DNA from: Rodentibacter caecimuris
GTDB taxonomy: Bacteria > Pseudomonadota > Gammaproteobacteria > Enterobacterales > Pasteurellaceae
Length of the DNA: 64,000 bases
Direction: 5' to 3'
Assembly (NCBI GenBank): GCA_001998905.1
Contig: MLAA01000005.1
Span: 1 to 64,000, forward strand
The notes beneath the pieces were generated by a model, which saw only the letters and a program-made list of their open reading frames with translations, had not been told where the DNA came from and searched no databases. Every line of letters begins with the position of its first letter. The first letter of the stretch is position 1. The position numbers and the translations under genes were made by a program. This document shows positions 1-9,671 of this stretch, in pieces.

Positions 1-63
1 ACACTGCCGGATTTTAAATTTATTTTTTTAGTTTATTTTATCTAGTGAATTAAAAAAATAAAT

Positions 64-182
64 TATTTGGCAATAATAGTGCAATAGGCCCACCTGATTC
101 CATGCCGAACTCAGAAGTGAAATATTGTAACGCCGATGGTAGTGTGGGGATTCCCCATGTGAGAGTAGGACATTGCCAATCT
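64..182 (+). rRNA. rrf: 5S ribosomal RNA
   Basis: The conserved 5S core (CACCTGATTCCATGCCGAAC, then CAGAAGTGAAA and GCCGATGGTAGTGTGGGG) is present, and the ends pair as helix I (TTGGCAAT at 67-74 with ATTGCCAA at 172-179). Ends are approximate. It is followed directly by tRNA-Asp and tRNA-Trp, the usual distal part of a gammaproteobacterial rRNA operon. The 23S gene must end upstream of the window; bases 1-63 are AT-rich spacer. Confidence 0.95.
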
Positions 183-192
183 CTAATTATAC

Positions 193-269
193 GGAGTGGT
201 AGTTCAGCTGGTTAGAATACCTGCCTGTCACGCAGGGGGTCGCGGGTTCGAGTCCCGTCCATTCCGCCA
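193..269 (+). tRNA. tRNA-Asp (GTC)
   Basis: A 77-nt cloverleaf with anticodon GTC in the CTGTCAC loop, T-arm GGTTCGAGTCC and encoded CCA. It is nearly identical to enterobacterial tRNA-Asp. It lies 11 nt after the 5S gene and is probably cotranscribed with the rRNA operon. Confidence 0.97.
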
Positions 270-287
270 ACCTATTTATTCTATCAT

Positions 288-363
288 AGGGGCGTAGTTC
301 AATTGGTAGAGCACCGGTCTCCAAAACCGGGTGTTGGGAGTTCGAGCCTCTCCGCCCCTGCCA
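288..363 (+). tRNA. tRNA-Trp (CCA)
   Basis: A 76-nt cloverleaf with acceptor AGGGGCG/CGCCCCT, anticodon CCA in CTCCAAA, T-loop GTTCGAGCC and encoded CCA. It follows tRNA-Asp by 18 nt, the 5S-Asp-Trp order known from some enterobacterial rRNA operons. Confidence 0.97.
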
Positions 364-1894
364 TTCTAAAGTCTTTGTTTTCAATAATTTACTGAATTAT
401 AGAAATTATCCTTAGAAAATTCATAGTCTTATTGTGCTGTAAATATAACTCTATTGAGGAATAGGAATTTAACTATATATTCTGTTTAATGCGTGCGTAG
501 TTAGTTCTTAACTTAAATGCTAAATCGGCAGAATATTTTCTTTTTATTAAATTTAAACTATTTGTAGTGATCGCTAGCTAACCCAATAGCACTTCTTAAG
601 TTAAAGTTGGGTCAATGCTTGTAGCCTATGTGGGCTCTATAAAATATAGATCATCCCATAATTTCTTATATTGCTATTGTTATCGTTTGATTAGAAGTAA
701 AGGTGTATCTCTTTTTTATTTCAATTTAAAACGACTAAACTAATGCTCTACTGGAATATATGTCAGCAATTTACACAACTGCGACTCATACTTTGAGTTA
801 CACTATTTGGTAAAAGTAGGTTTCCATAAATAAGCTTTGCTTTGATTAAAATAACTTCCTAGATGTTTTTTATATTTGGTACTATGAGACATAGGAAAAT
901 CAGTAATCAACCGTTTGTCTAAATTAACTTCTACTATTAATAACTATTGCTCATTTACTTTAATATAATACTGTAGTACTCAATTAGTAAGGAATTCATG
1001 ATTCTCTCGCTTTATTCGTATTTTTCCACTTTTGTGAATATTTGCTGCACAAATCTTGTTAATTTATCAATATTCAAATTAAATGCAAATTGACAAAATT
1101 TCTGTGTCTTTAGAATAAAGCTGTAAAGCATATAACTCCGACTTAGGATAAATAGCAGGTTAATTTCAAAGGAAAGTTTGGTCAGTTTTGTGGAATAAAA
1201 TATAAGTTTAGTTACAATGATCATACTTTTAGTATGGATATGGTTTACATTTCTATTCGTTATGCCGATAGGAATAGATTGCTTTTTCAAGGAGTCAATG
1301 CTATTTAGGGGTATCCCATATTTTTATGTAAACAGGTGTGATATTTGATTTCAAACAAGACATAGCTATCACAAGGAGATGATTAATTCAAACTAGACAA
1401 TACCTGGTCGGCTTATGGGAAATTGCGATTATCTCTACTTTGTGGTGGAATATAAAGATGATACGACAACCAAAAATTTTTTGGCTATCTAAGCCGTTTA
1501 TTCTAGAATCGGAAAATTATCTTTATATGATTTTACACTTGTAAGCTGGTCTTACTATGTATATGTGCGGAATATATTAATTTTTTATATTATCAAACGC
1601 TTACATTCTATATAGTAGAAGCAGTTTTCCATAAAAATTGATATTTAGTTAACGTAAAATATGTCTTTAAATGGTTGCATAAAGATAAATTATTATATTT
1701 TCTCTGTTTCTTCAAAACGCCAAATGTGGAAATTTTTCCTGCTCTTTTTTCTTACTTATATAATGAGTGCTGAAATATTTTTATCAAGTTCAGATTTATT
1801 CTTTACAACCTAATGTAATTTAATAGTTAGTGATAGGTGATAATAAGTTTATCGTATTCAACCCTTTTGTATAAAATTCGGCAGTATATTTTGG
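364..1894. other. long AT-rich stretch without a recognisable gene
   Basis: About 1.5 kb downstream of tRNA-Trp with frequent stops in all frames. The longest open frame is 1012-1290 on the minus strand (92 codons, starting MKKQSIPIG), rich in Lys, Phe and Ile. I do not recognise it and see no good ribosome binding site. Short plus-strand stretches around 1400-1560 read like broken membrane protein but match nothing I can name. This is either decayed coding DNA or spacer. Its position beside a tRNA 3' end fits loss of an inserted element, but no att repeat was found. Confidence 0.5.
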
Positions 1895-1897
1895 CGT

Positions 1898-1952
1898 AAT
1901 CTAAAAAATTTTGCCTCTTTAGATAAACTTCAGTACTCTCTCTAAGAGGCAA
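1898..1952 (-). terminator. intrinsic terminator of fklB
   Basis: A nine-base stem (TTGCCTCTT at 1911-1919 with AAGAGGCAA at 1944-1952) encloses a 24-nt loop. On the minus strand it is followed by AATTTTTTAG. It sits 32 nt after the fklB stop. Confidence 0.7.
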
Positions 1953-1983
1953 GTTGTTTATTAATACTTAATTTTAAGTGGAA

Positions 1984-2616
1984 CTACAAAATTTCTAACA
2001 GTTCGACTTCAAAAATTAGTGTGGCAAAAGGAGGAATTGAGGCACCAGCTCCACGTTCTCCATAAGCCAATGAATATGGAATTACTAAGCGCCATTTAGA
2101 ACCCACAGGCATCATAGAAAGTGCTTCAACCCAGCCAGCAATCACACCATTTACTGGAAATTCTGCTGGTTGACCGCGTTTTACCGAACTATCAAAAACA
2201 GTACCGTCAATTAATGTTCCTGTATAGTGTACACGTACTTTATCTTGATGATTTGGAACCGCCCCATTACCTTCCGTAAGAACTTCGTATTGCAAACCTG
2301 AGTTTGTAATTTTCACTCCATCTTTTTGAGCATTTTTTGTAAGATATTGATTTCCTTCTTCTTTTACTTTTTCAAATTGAATTTTGGCTTGTTCGGCAGC
2401 TTGTTGCTGCAGTTGATGTAACGCTTGGCTGACGTCATTTAAGTCTAATATCGGTGGATTTTGATTCAGCGCATCGTAAATTCCCTTCGCTACGGCTTCT
2501 GCTTTTACTGCAAGTTGGCTGTCGATTAATTGTTGACCGATTTGTAAGCCAATGCCGTAACTACCTTTAGCAGAAATATCGTCTAATGTAATTTGTTGAA
2601 AAAATGTTGCTGTCAT
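1984..2616 (-). CDS. fklB: FKBP-type peptidyl-prolyl cis-trans isomerase FklB (FKBP22)
   Basis: A 210-residue protein, close to E. coli FklB (about 206). Residues 1-100 are the helical dimerisation domain (IGLQIGQQL, then Gln/Ala-rich helices). Residues 115-210 form the FKBP fold, with [38 protein letters not shown] and the closing FEVELLEIL. It has no signal peptide, so a cytoplasmic prolyl isomerase and chaperone is expected. It lies 23 nt downstream of psd on the same strand and ends at a clear terminator. Confidence 0.93.
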   Translation of the reverse strand: MTATFFQQITLDDISAKGSYGIGLQIGQQLIDSQLAVKAEAVAKGIYDALNQNPPILDLNDVSQALHQLQQQAAEQAKIQFEKVKEEGNQYLTKNAQKDGVKITNSGLQYEVLTEGNGAVPNHQDKVRVHYTGTLIDGTVFDSSVKRGQPAEFPVNGVIAGWVEALSMMPVGSKWRLVIPYSLAYGERGAGASIPPFATLIFEVELLEIL

Positions 2617-2639
2617 TGTTTTTCCTTGTTGATTGAAAA

Positions 2640-3512
2640 TTATTTTTTGGAGCCTAATAACTCACCCATTCGTACGGGGATTCCTACAGCTAAGTAGTCT
2701 GCTAATTGGATTTTATCCTTTTGAAATAAGTTGATAACGGTGGAGCCTAATTGAAAGGCCCCCATTTCTTCACCTTTTGATAATTTAACCGTATTTTCCC
2801 CTTCATATGTCCATGTCTTGATTTCATTAGTACGAGGTGAATTGATGATTCCTGCCCAAGTAGTGTTTATACTTGCAGTAATGGTTGCTCCTACTAGAAT
2901 TTGTATCATTGTGCCGAATTCAGTGTCAAAAACACAAATAACTCGCTCGTTACGAGCGAAGAGATTCGGAATATGCTCGGCTAAAAACGGGTTGACAGAA
3001 AATAAATCACCCGGGACATAGATCATTTTACGCAATGTTCCATCGCAGGGCATATGTACCCGATGATAGTCGGTAGGTGATAAATAAGTTGTGATAAATT
3101 CTCCATTTTTGAATTGTTCTATTAATGTTTGATCGTTAGCTAATAAATCTTTCAAACGAAAATAATGCCCCTTAGCTTGTAAGAGTAGAGTGTTATCAAT
3201 ATCTCCTAGTTGGCTAATACGACCGTCTGCTGGTAAGCAAACCCCTTGCGGGTTTTGATTAATCGGCCGAGCATTTGGTTTTAATGGACGGGTGAAAAAT
3301 TCATTAAAACTTTCGTAGTCGGAGAATTTTTCTTTTTCTGCAATGCTCATATCAACATGATATTTTTTAGCAAAGGCTAAAATGGCAACGTGTGTGATTT
3401 TCCCCCATTTCTGTTTAGCAAACCACCCGGCCAAACGGGTGAAATAAAGCTGTGGCATCACATACTGAAAAGCAATTTTAATGCGTTGCCAATAAGAAAA
3501 TTGTTTTATCAT
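2640..3512 (-). CDS. psd: phosphatidylserine decarboxylase proenzyme
   Basis: A 290-residue pyruvoyl enzyme that makes phosphatidylethanolamine from phosphatidylserine at the inner membrane. The self-cleavage motif LGST is visible near the C-terminus ([13 protein letters not shown], about residue 255); cleavage before this Ser gives alpha and beta chains. Other conserved blocks are [15 protein letters not shown] and [11 protein letters not shown], which includes the catalytic His. Length is typical of the short proteobacterial form. It is probably cotranscribed with fklB. Confidence 0.97.
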   Translation of the reverse strand: MIKQFSYWQRIKIAFQYVMPQLYFTRLAGWFAKQKWGKITHVAILAFAKKYHVDMSIAEKEKFSDYESFNEFFTRPLKPNARPINQNPQGVCLPADGRISQLGDIDNTLLLQAKGHYFRLKDLLANDQTLIEQFKNGEFITTYLSPTDYHRVHMPCDGTLRKMIYVPGDLFSVNPFLAEHIPNLFARNERVICVFDTEFGTMIQILVGATITASINTTWAGIINSPRTNEIKTWTYEGENTVKLSKGEEMGAFQLGSTVINLFQKDKIQLADYLAVGIPVRMGELLGSKK

Positions 3513-3679
3513 TTTATAAACCTATTATTGAATAAAAGTGAGGGAATTATAGCAATTTTTCAATACCTACCCAATTTTTAATTAGTGTACTTTGGTTAGT
3601 ATTCACTTTTACTTTTCACACTTACTTAAAGTGCGGTCAATTTTAATCATATTTTGATCTTTTCGTATGCATTATTTAC

Positions 3680-4750
3680 TTAGAAATTAATCTCGACTTC
3701 TACTGACATTCCGGGTGAGAGTCGCTCTAAGTCGGATTGTGGGCTTTCCAGAATAATTTTAACCGCAATTCTCTGGGCAATTTTGACGAAGTTACCTGAA
3801 CCACTATCTGCTCTAATGACACTGAATTCCGCTCCTGTTGCTGGAGCGATGTCAGTAACTTTTCCTTGGAATTTTTGCCCGTCGAGTGCATCGACACTTA
3901 TGGTTGCTTTTTGTCCTACTTTAATTGATTTTATGTCGGTCTCTTTAAAATTAGCTATGATCCAACGTTGATGTGGAACAAGGTACATTAATTGGCTACC
4001 AGATGAAACAAATTGTCCATTTTTTACGCCTATTTCGTTTAACTTACCTGATTCAGGTGCAAAAATAGTGCAATTATCTAGCTCTTGTTGAGCTAATTCT
4101 AGTGTTGCTTTGGCATTTTCAACTGCACCAATTAGGCTTTTTTCATCCGCATCCAAGTTAATGATATCTTGTTTAGCAATTTGATACTGTGCTTCACTTT
4201 GGACTAAATTCGCTTGTGCTTGTGTTAGATTTGCAATTGCTTGGTCTCGTTCTCGTTTAGACGCTGATTCTGTTTTAACTAAAGTATTCAGACGTTGCAT
4301 TTCGGTACTGGCACGAGCTAATTGTGCTTTTGCATTTTCAATGGCGGCTTGACGAGAAGTTAATGTCGATTGAGCGGAATTACGGGTTTGTGGCAAATGT
4401 GCAAGGGCGGCTTCTTGTACTTTTAGATTCGCTTTTGCTTGTGCAACTTTAGCCTGATAAGGGGTCGAATCAATACTAACTAAAGGTTGTCCCTGTTTAA
4501 CTTGGGCAAAGTCCTGTACTAGTACTTCTTGCACATATCCGCTTACTTTAGGACTTAATAATGTAATTTTACCACGAACATAAGCATTATTCGTGTGTAC
4601 ACTGTGCATACCAAAAGGTGGTAAACGCCATGTATACAAAACGACAAGAACGCTAATAACGATTGTAATGATAAAAAGTGCGGTAGTCTTTTTGCTATTT
4701 TTAGGATTCCATTGGGTTGGAGTTTGGGAAGCTGTTTCATTATTTTTCAT
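3680..4750 (-). CDS. HlyD/EmrA-family membrane fusion protein of a multidrug efflux pump
   Basis: 356 residues. A short cytoplasmic tail is followed by one membrane segment (about 23-43), then a periplasmic adaptor. The split lipoyl halves (VSGYVQEVLVQDFAQVKQGQPLVSID and FAPESGKLNEIGVKNGQFV) flank an Ala/Gln-rich coiled-coil hairpin (about 100-215), and a beta-barrel domain follows (KVGQKATISVDAL). This is the EmrA type that bridges an inner-membrane MFS pump to an outer-membrane channel. It begins 8 nt after the partner MFS gene. No outer-membrane TolC gene is nearby. The substrate cannot be deduced. A near-consensus uptake signal (AAAAGTGCGGTAG) lies in the coding region around 4676. Confidence 0.9.
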   Translation of the reverse strand: MKNNETASQTPTQWNPKNSKKTTALFIITIVISVLVVLYTWRLPPFGMHSVHTNNAYVRGKITLLSPKVSGYVQEVLVQDFAQVKQGQPLVSIDSTPYQAKVAQAKANLKVQEAALAHLPQTRNSAQSTLTSRQAAIENAKAQLARASTEMQRLNTLVKTESASKRERDQAIANLTQAQANLVQSEAQYQIAKQDIINLDADEKSLIGAVENAKATLELAQQELDNCTIFAPESGKLNEIGVKNGQFVSSGSQLMYLVPHQRWIIANFKETDIKSIKVGQKATISVDALDGQKFQGKVTDIAPATGAEFSVIRADSGSGNFVKIAQRIAVKIILESPQSDLERLSPGMSVEVEINF

Positions 4751-4758
4751 ATGTTTCC

Positions 4759-6417
4759 TTACTTTGCGGATCTTGACATTAAAACTGCCAATTCATTTTG
4801 TAAAATAATTATGCCTTGTTGTTTACGCCAATACCATGCAGCCAAACAATAAAGGAATGTGATGGTTGCTATTGTGCCGATTAACATAAATAAATCATTA
4901 TAAGCCAGTACCGTAGCCTCGGTTGTAGCTTGTGTGGTTAATATGCTATTTGCTTGTATTTGCTGGATTATTCCATCAGAATTAAATGGGGAAAACTGTT
5001 GTGCTAGTTGTTGTAACTGGGCGCTAACATTAGGATCTGTCAGTGTCAAATGATGACTAATATTAGCCAGATGCGCTTTTGTTCGGTAGGTTAGAAAAGC
5101 ACTGAAAATAGCAGCACCAGCAAGCCCGCCCAAACTTTGTGATAAACCAAATACAGCGGAGTAACTCATCATATGATTGGTACTTTTTGATAAAGCTCTC
5201 ACCATTCCCTCTAATGCAGTCGGACCAAAAAAATAAAGAGTAGAAAAAGCAATAATAGCTTGACTAAAATAAAGCTGATGTGGTCTTGTTTGTAAGCCGA
5301 CTTGTGTATCAAGGAATGAACCGATTGCAATTCCTAAGAGGGCAATAGCAACAGGACGACGAATATCTTGCATGTTTAAAGTAAGGATACTGGCAATCAA
5401 CCCGAATAAAGAAGAGAGCAATACAACAACATAAAAAGTAACCATTTGCTCATTATTCATTCCTAATGCAGTCATTAATCCGGCTGCCCCCACACTTTGT
5501 TCTGATGTTAGTAAGCGTACAGCTGCACCCATAAGTCCGAATGCAATGATTTGTTTGGTTGAGATCCAATGCCAATCTAGCATAGGTTGACGTCGATTAG
5601 CTTCAATACATAATGCTGAACCGATCAGGATAATTGATACGGCTAGCATTATTCCAAGCCATTTTGCTGTCCACCAGACGATCCTACCTTGAACTAAGAA
5701 ACCGCAAAGCAATGCAATGCCGGTAGCAAATAAAGTAAAACTAATCATATCCAATTTGCTTAATACATTAGTTTTAATTGAAGGTGGAAGTGGTAATTTA
5801 ATAATTAAGCCTATAGAAAGAATGGTTAACGCAAACTGAAATAGAAAGATATTAGACATGTTCCCATCATTGAATAAGAAGGGGGCCAATATACGGGCTA
5901 GAGGAGGGCCTAGCTGCACAATACCTATACCGAGTACAACTCCGGTTAATTTGGCTTTACCGGATAAAGATTGCATAATATAAAATATTGATAGCGTCAT
6001 CGCACCGCTGCTAGCGATCCCCAAAATACCGCGAGCTAGTAATTCTATAGTGTAGTTATTAAATATTAATTGCAGGAGATTGCTAGATAATAATAAGAGT
6101 AAGACAGTACGGATAAATCGGTTTAGACCAAAGTGTTGTCGAATCTTAAAGAATAATATACTCATACAAGCATAGGTCATATAGTAGCTAACTTGAATCC
6201 AACCGCTTTGTTCTAGCGTCAGAGAAAATTGACCTTGTGCTTGCGGTAACATAGCAAGCATTAAACCGTTTTGTAAGCCTGCGTTAATTGAAAATAATAA
6301 TCCGATAAAAAAATATGCTAAACGTCGCCGAAATGAGTGATCTGGTGAAGCCGGGGACCCTGGCATAGTGGGCAATTCATGGGATTTAAAAACATAGCCA
6401 TTTGATTCTAAAGACAT
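4759..6417 (-). CDS. EmrB-like DHA2-family MFS multidrug efflux transporter
   Basis: 552 residues with a roughly 30-residue cytoplasmic N-terminus and about 14 predicted membrane segments, as expected for the 14-TMS DHA2 drug:proton antiporters. Visible signs are LEQSGWIQVSYYMTYACMSILFF in the first helices and the PPLARILAPFLF stretch. It is slightly longer and more divergent than classical EmrB, so I leave the symbol empty. It is the first gene of a two-gene efflux operon with the HlyD-family gene. Its ribosome binding site lies inside a G/C hairpin (6424-6440), suggesting translational control. Confidence 0.85.
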   Translation of the reverse strand: MSLESNGYVFKSHELPTMPGSPASPDHSFRRRLAYFFIGLLFSINAGLQNGLMLAMLPQAQGQFSLTLEQSGWIQVSYYMTYACMSILFFKIRQHFGLNRFIRTVLLLLLSSNLLQLIFNNYTIELLARGILGIASSGAMTLSIFYIMQSLSGKAKLTGVVLGIGIVQLGPPLARILAPFLFNDGNMSNIFLFQFALTILSIGLIIKLPLPPSIKTNVLSKLDMISFTLFATGIALLCGFLVQGRIVWWTAKWLGIMLAVSIILIGSALCIEANRRQPMLDWHWISTKQIIAFGLMGAAVRLLTSEQSVGAAGLMTALGMNNEQMVTFYVVVLLSSLFGLIASILTLNMQDIRRPVAIALLGIAIGSFLDTQVGLQTRPHQLYFSQAIIAFSTLYFFGPTALEGMVRALSKSTNHMMSYSAVFGLSQSLGGLAGAAIFSAFLTYRTKAHLANISHHLTLTDPNVSAQLQQLAQQFSPFNSDGIIQQIQANSILTTQATTEATVLAYNDLFMLIGTIATITFLYCLAAWYWRKQQGIIILQNELAVLMSRSAK

Positions 6418-6423
6418 CGCTCT

Positions 6424-6440
6424 CCCCCTAAAAAGGGGGG
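6424..6440 (-). promoter_or_regulatory. hairpin occluding the ribosome binding site of the efflux gene
   Basis: On the minus strand, CCCCCC then TTTTTA then GGGGG precedes AGAGCG and the ATG at 6417. The GGGGGAG that would serve as Shine-Dalgarno sequence is half of the stem. A C5/G5 stem with a six-base loop would block initiation unless opened. Confidence 0.55.
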
Positions 6441-6568
6441 AATTATAACAAAAAATCTCAAAATAACAATTTGACTGGATTGATTTAGAGTGATGCTCTT
6501 TATATTTTCTTCCCTACATAAATTCACATAAAGATTTAATTCACCTTAAATAAAAGTAACAATTTTCT

Positions 6569-6597
6569 TTGACTATTTTCTTTACAAAAGGTAATAT
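6569..6597 (+). promoter_or_regulatory. promoter of yceD-rpmF-plsX
   Basis: TTGACT (6569-6574), a 17-base spacer and TAATAT (6592-6597). The predicted start of transcription falls at about 6603-6605, almost on the yceD ATG at 6607. Confidence 0.6.
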
Positions 6598-6606
6598 GCA
6601 CGCCCT

Positions 6607-7131
6607 ATGCAAAAGGTAAAACTACCCCTAACTACTGATCCCATAAAAGATGCTCAGCGTCGGGTTGATTATGACGGTTATTACTCGGCAAATCAGCTAA
6701 CACGTTTTATGGAGTCAGTCGGTAAAGTGCTCAGCGATGCACAGGTTACATTATCGTTTTATATTGATCCGCAACAATTAGCAGTAATAAAAGGTCGGGC
6801 AAGTATTGAAATTGAGTTGCAATGTCAGCGTTGCAGCGAGCCTTTTATTAAAGTATTGACTTGCGAATTTTGTTATAGCCCTATGGCTAATTTGGATCAA
6901 GCCGATGAATTACCGGAAGTTTACGAACCCATTGAATTTAATGAATTTGGGGAAATAGATTTGATTGGTATGGTAGAAGACGAATTAATTCTAGCACTAC
7001 CGCTTGTGCCAATGCATTCATCTGAACACTGTGAAGTGTCCGTGGCTGAACTGGTTTTTGGTGAATTGCCGGAAGAATCGGCAAAAAAACCGAATCCGTT
7101 CGCTGTATTAGCTGATTTAAAGAAAAAGTAA
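6607..7131 (+). CDS. yceD: YceD/DUF177 family, 23S rRNA accumulation protein
   Basis: 174 residues, recognised from [12 protein letters not shown], the Cys pairs (CQRC at about 78-81, CEFC at about 92-95), [10 protein letters not shown] and the C-terminus [13 protein letters not shown]. In E. coli and in plants the family is needed for normal 23S rRNA levels, and the gene is nearly always upstream of rpmF, as here (17 nt). No Shine-Dalgarno sequence precedes the ATG, and the likely transcription start is only a few bases away, so it may be translated from a near-leaderless message. Confidence 0.93.
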   Translation: MQKVKLPLTTDPIKDAQRRVDYDGYYSANQLTRFMESVGKVLSDAQVTLSFYIDPQQLAVIKGRASIEIELQCQRCSEPFIKVLTCEFCYSPMANLDQADELPEVYEPIEFNEFGEIDLIGMVEDELILALPLVPMHSSEHCEVSVAELVFGELPEESAKKPNPFAVLADLKKK

Positions 7132-7148
7132 ATGTAGGAGTATAGCCA

Positions 7149-7319
7149 ATGGCTGTTCAACAAAACAAAAAATCTCGTTCACGTCGTGATATGCGTCGCT
7201 CACATGATGCATTAACAACAGCTGCAGTGTCTGTGGATAAAACAAGTGGCGAAACCCACTTACGCCATCATGTAACTGCTGACGGTTACTACCGTGGACG
7301 TAAAGTGATTAATAAGTAA
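7149..7319 (+). CDS. rpmF: 50S ribosomal protein L32
   Basis: A 56-residue basic protein beginning [20 protein letters not shown] and ending [10 protein letters not shown], typical of gammaproteobacterial L32 without the zinc-binding cysteines. The ribosome binding site TAGGAG at 7135-7140 is 8 nt before the ATG. It sits between yceD and plsX in the conserved order that couples ribosome and lipid synthesis genes. Confidence 0.97.
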   Translation: MAVQQNKKSRSRRDMRRSHDALTTAAVSVDKTSGETHLRHHVTADGYYRGRKVINK

Positions 7320-7339
7320 ATTTCACTTGGGCTAATCAC

Positions 7340-8374
7340 TTGAGTCGTCTAACTCTAGCGTTAGATGTAATGGGCGGGGACATTGGTCCCCGTGTTACTA
7401 TCCCTGCTTCTATAAAAGCGTTGGAAAATGACCCAATGCTTTCTTTATTATTATTTGGTGATCATCAACAAATTTCCCCCTTATTGTCCGGTTTATCTAG
7501 TCGCTTTCAAGAACGGCTCACCGTTCATCACTGTTCTCGCACAGTTTCTGATAATCGACCGCTTGCCTATATGTTGAAACACAGTAAAGGAACATCAATG
7601 CGATTAGCTATTGAAAGCGTCCAAAAAGGTCAGGCACAAGGTTGTGTGAGTGGTGGAAATACTGCGGTATTAATGGGGTTGTCTAAAATTTTGTTGCAGC
7701 CCTTGAAAAATATTCAAAGGCCTGCGTTGGTTTCAATAATCCCAACAATCACTGGTGAACATAGTGTAATGTTAGATTTAGGCGCAAATATTGATTGTAG
7801 TGCAGATAATCTATATCAATTTGCGTTAATGGGGGCGGTTTTTGCACAAAATAGACTAGATTTAGTTTACCCTAGAGTTGCTTTGTTAAATATTGGCATT
7901 GAAGAAATTAAGGGACACCGCTCTATTAGAGAAGCAGCAAATTTACTTGAAAAATCGACCGCACTTAATTATGTTGGTTTTATTGAAGGAGATGCATTAC
8001 TTAACGGCAGAGCAGATGTTATTGTTTGTGATGGATTTAGCGGAAATATTGCATTAAAAACTCTTGAAGGAGTAGCAAAAAATTTGATTTCGATGTTTAG
8101 AGGGAACTCAGCATCAAATAACACCAGTCATATCTGTAAGCATACTTTGGAATGGCTAGCCAAAAAACTTTTTTTTAAAGGAAATTTGCAGCGTTTACAA
8201 CAAATTCATCCAGACCGATATAATGGCGCATCTTTCATAGGATTAACCGCTGTTGTGGTAAAAAGCCATGGGAGTGCCAACATTGATGCTTTTTCTTATG
8301 CAATTGCTGATGCTGCATTGCAAGTTCGTCAGCAGATTCCAGCAAAGATTTTGTGTGGTTTACAACAATATTAA
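7340..8374 (+). CDS. plsX: phosphate acyltransferase PlsX
   Basis: 344 residues. PlsX makes acyl-phosphate from acyl-ACP and phosphate, the first committed step of phospholipid synthesis by the PlsX/PlsY route. Conserved blocks are LALDVMGGDIGP at the N-terminus, SGGNTAVLMGLSK, LDLGANIDCSADNL and VCDGFSGNIALKT. I use a TTG start at 7340 because the family begins with a residue or two before LTLALDVMGGD and no ATG exists there. A consensus uptake signal (GACCGCACTT) is embedded around 7959. It lies 20 nt after rpmF. Confidence 0.95.
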   Translation: MSRLTLALDVMGGDIGPRVTIPASIKALENDPMLSLLLFGDHQQISPLLSGLSSRFQERLTVHHCSRTVSDNRPLAYMLKHSKGTSMRLAIESVQKGQAQGCVSGGNTAVLMGLSKILLQPLKNIQRPALVSIIPTITGEHSVMLDLGANIDCSADNLYQFALMGAVFAQNRLDLVYPRVALLNIGIEEIKGHRSIREAANLLEKSTALNYVGFIEGDALLNGRADVIVCDGFSGNIALKTLEGVAKNLISMFRGNSASNNTSHICKHTLEWLAKKLFFKGNLQRLQQIHPDRYNGASFIGLTAVVVKSHGSANIDAFSYAIADAALQVRQQIPAKILCGLQQY

Positions 8375-8395
8375 TTTCATCTATCCGAGACGATT

Positions 8396-9346
8396 ATGTA
8401 CAGTAGAATTTTAGCTACCGGTAGTTATATGCCGGCCAAAATAAGAACAAACGCCGATTTAGAAAAAATGGTCGAGACTTCTGATGAATGGATCACAACG
8501 CGTTCCGGCATTAAAGAGCGTCGAATCGCTGAAGCTCACGAGACAGTAGCAACAATGGGATTTGAAGCGGCAAAAAAATGTATCGAAAGTGTACGACTTG
8601 AACCGAATGAAATTGATTTGGTGTTAGTTGCGACAACAAGCCATTCTCATGCTTATCCTAGTGCAGCTTGTCAGATCCAAGGTATGCTAAATATTGATGA
8701 TGCAATTTCTTTTGATTTGGCTGCAGCTTGTACAGGCTTTGTTTATGCATTGAGTGTTGCAGACCAATTTATTCGTACAGGAAAAGTGAAGAAGGCTTTA
8801 GTGATAGGATCTGATCTTAATTCTCGTAAACTTGATGAGGCTGATCGCAGTACCGTTATTTTATTTGGAGATGGAGCCGGAGCAGTAATTTTAGAAGCAA
8901 GTGAACAGGAAGGGATTATTTCCACTCACTTACACTCCAATGCGGATAAGAATGATATCCTGGTTTTACCTCAATCTGAGCGTGGAGTAGAACACTCTGG
9001 TTATATTCAAATGCAAGGGAATGAGACCTTTAAATTGGCTGTCCGAGAACTTTCTAATGTTGTTGAAGAAACGTTACAAGCAAATAATCTGGATAAAAAA
9101 GAGATCGATTGGTTAGTTCCGCATCAAGCCAATTTACGTATTATTGCAGCGACAGCAAAAAAATTAGAAATGGATATATCTCAAGTAATTGTAACATTGG
9201 ATCGCTATGGTAATACCAGTGCAGCTACTATTCCGGTAGCGCTTGATGAAGCTGTACGCGATGGACGAATTCAGCGTGGACAACTATTGTTATTAGAAGG
9301 ATTCGGTGGAGGTTGGACTTGGGGAGCTGCATTAATTCGGTTTTAA
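8396..9346 (+). CDS. fabH: beta-ketoacyl-ACP synthase III
   Basis: 316 residues. It condenses acetyl-CoA with malonyl-ACP to start fatty acid synthesis. The catalytic Cys is in [13 protein letters not shown] (about residue 112), the His in [11 protein letters not shown], and the Asn in [15 protein letters not shown]. The C-terminal [13 protein letters not shown] is family-typical. It is 21 nt after plsX and probably in the same transcript. Here it is separated from fabD by an unusual gap of more than 300 bases. Confidence 0.97.
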   Translation: MYSRILATGSYMPAKIRTNADLEKMVETSDEWITTRSGIKERRIAEAHETVATMGFEAAKKCIESVRLEPNEIDLVLVATTSHSHAYPSAACQIQGMLNIDDAISFDLAAACTGFVYALSVADQFIRTGKVKKALVIGSDLNSRKLDEADRSTVILFGDGAGAVILEASEQEGIISTHLHSNADKNDILVLPQSERGVEHSGYIQMQGNETFKLAVRELSNVVEETLQANNLDKKEIDWLVPHQANLRIIAATAKKLEMDISQVIVTLDRYGNTSAATIPVALDEAVRDGRIQRGQLLLLEGFGGGWTWGAALIRF

Positions 9347-9671
9347 TTTAGTTAAATAACAGAAAACTTATATTTAAACGAATTATGACTCTCTTATTGC
9401 AGATTAGAGACACCTATCATTATTAGCTAGAGGATGCAATATCATCAAAGTGGATAGACAGACGGAGACTAGGTTGCTATTCCCATTTAATAATGAAAGT
9501 AGAGTTAGTTAAATTTTGAGACTAATGCTCAATAGGAATTGTCATATAAATTGGAAGAAAATTTTTAGTGGTTAATATATTAATGACATAAAGTATTAAT
9601 ATTGAACAGGTAATACGAGTATTTTTAATCTATATGGAAAAGAATTTTTAATTTAAATAATGGGGCTGATT
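9347..9671. other. gap between fabH and fabD without recognisable gene
   Basis: A 325-base AT-rich stretch. A short plus-strand reading frame beginning near 9385 (MTLLLQIRDTYHY) hits a stop within 15 codons and matches nothing I know. A promoter for fabD may lie here, but none is convincing. Confidence 0.5.

Noticed and set aside
1012..1290. Minus-strand open frame of 92 codons
   Set aside because: No ribosome binding site, strongly AT-biased composition, and no resemblance to any protein I know; left inside the gap entry.
4555..4740. Second frame inside the HlyD-family gene
   Set aside because: Out-of-frame shadow of the real gene, with no ribosome binding site.
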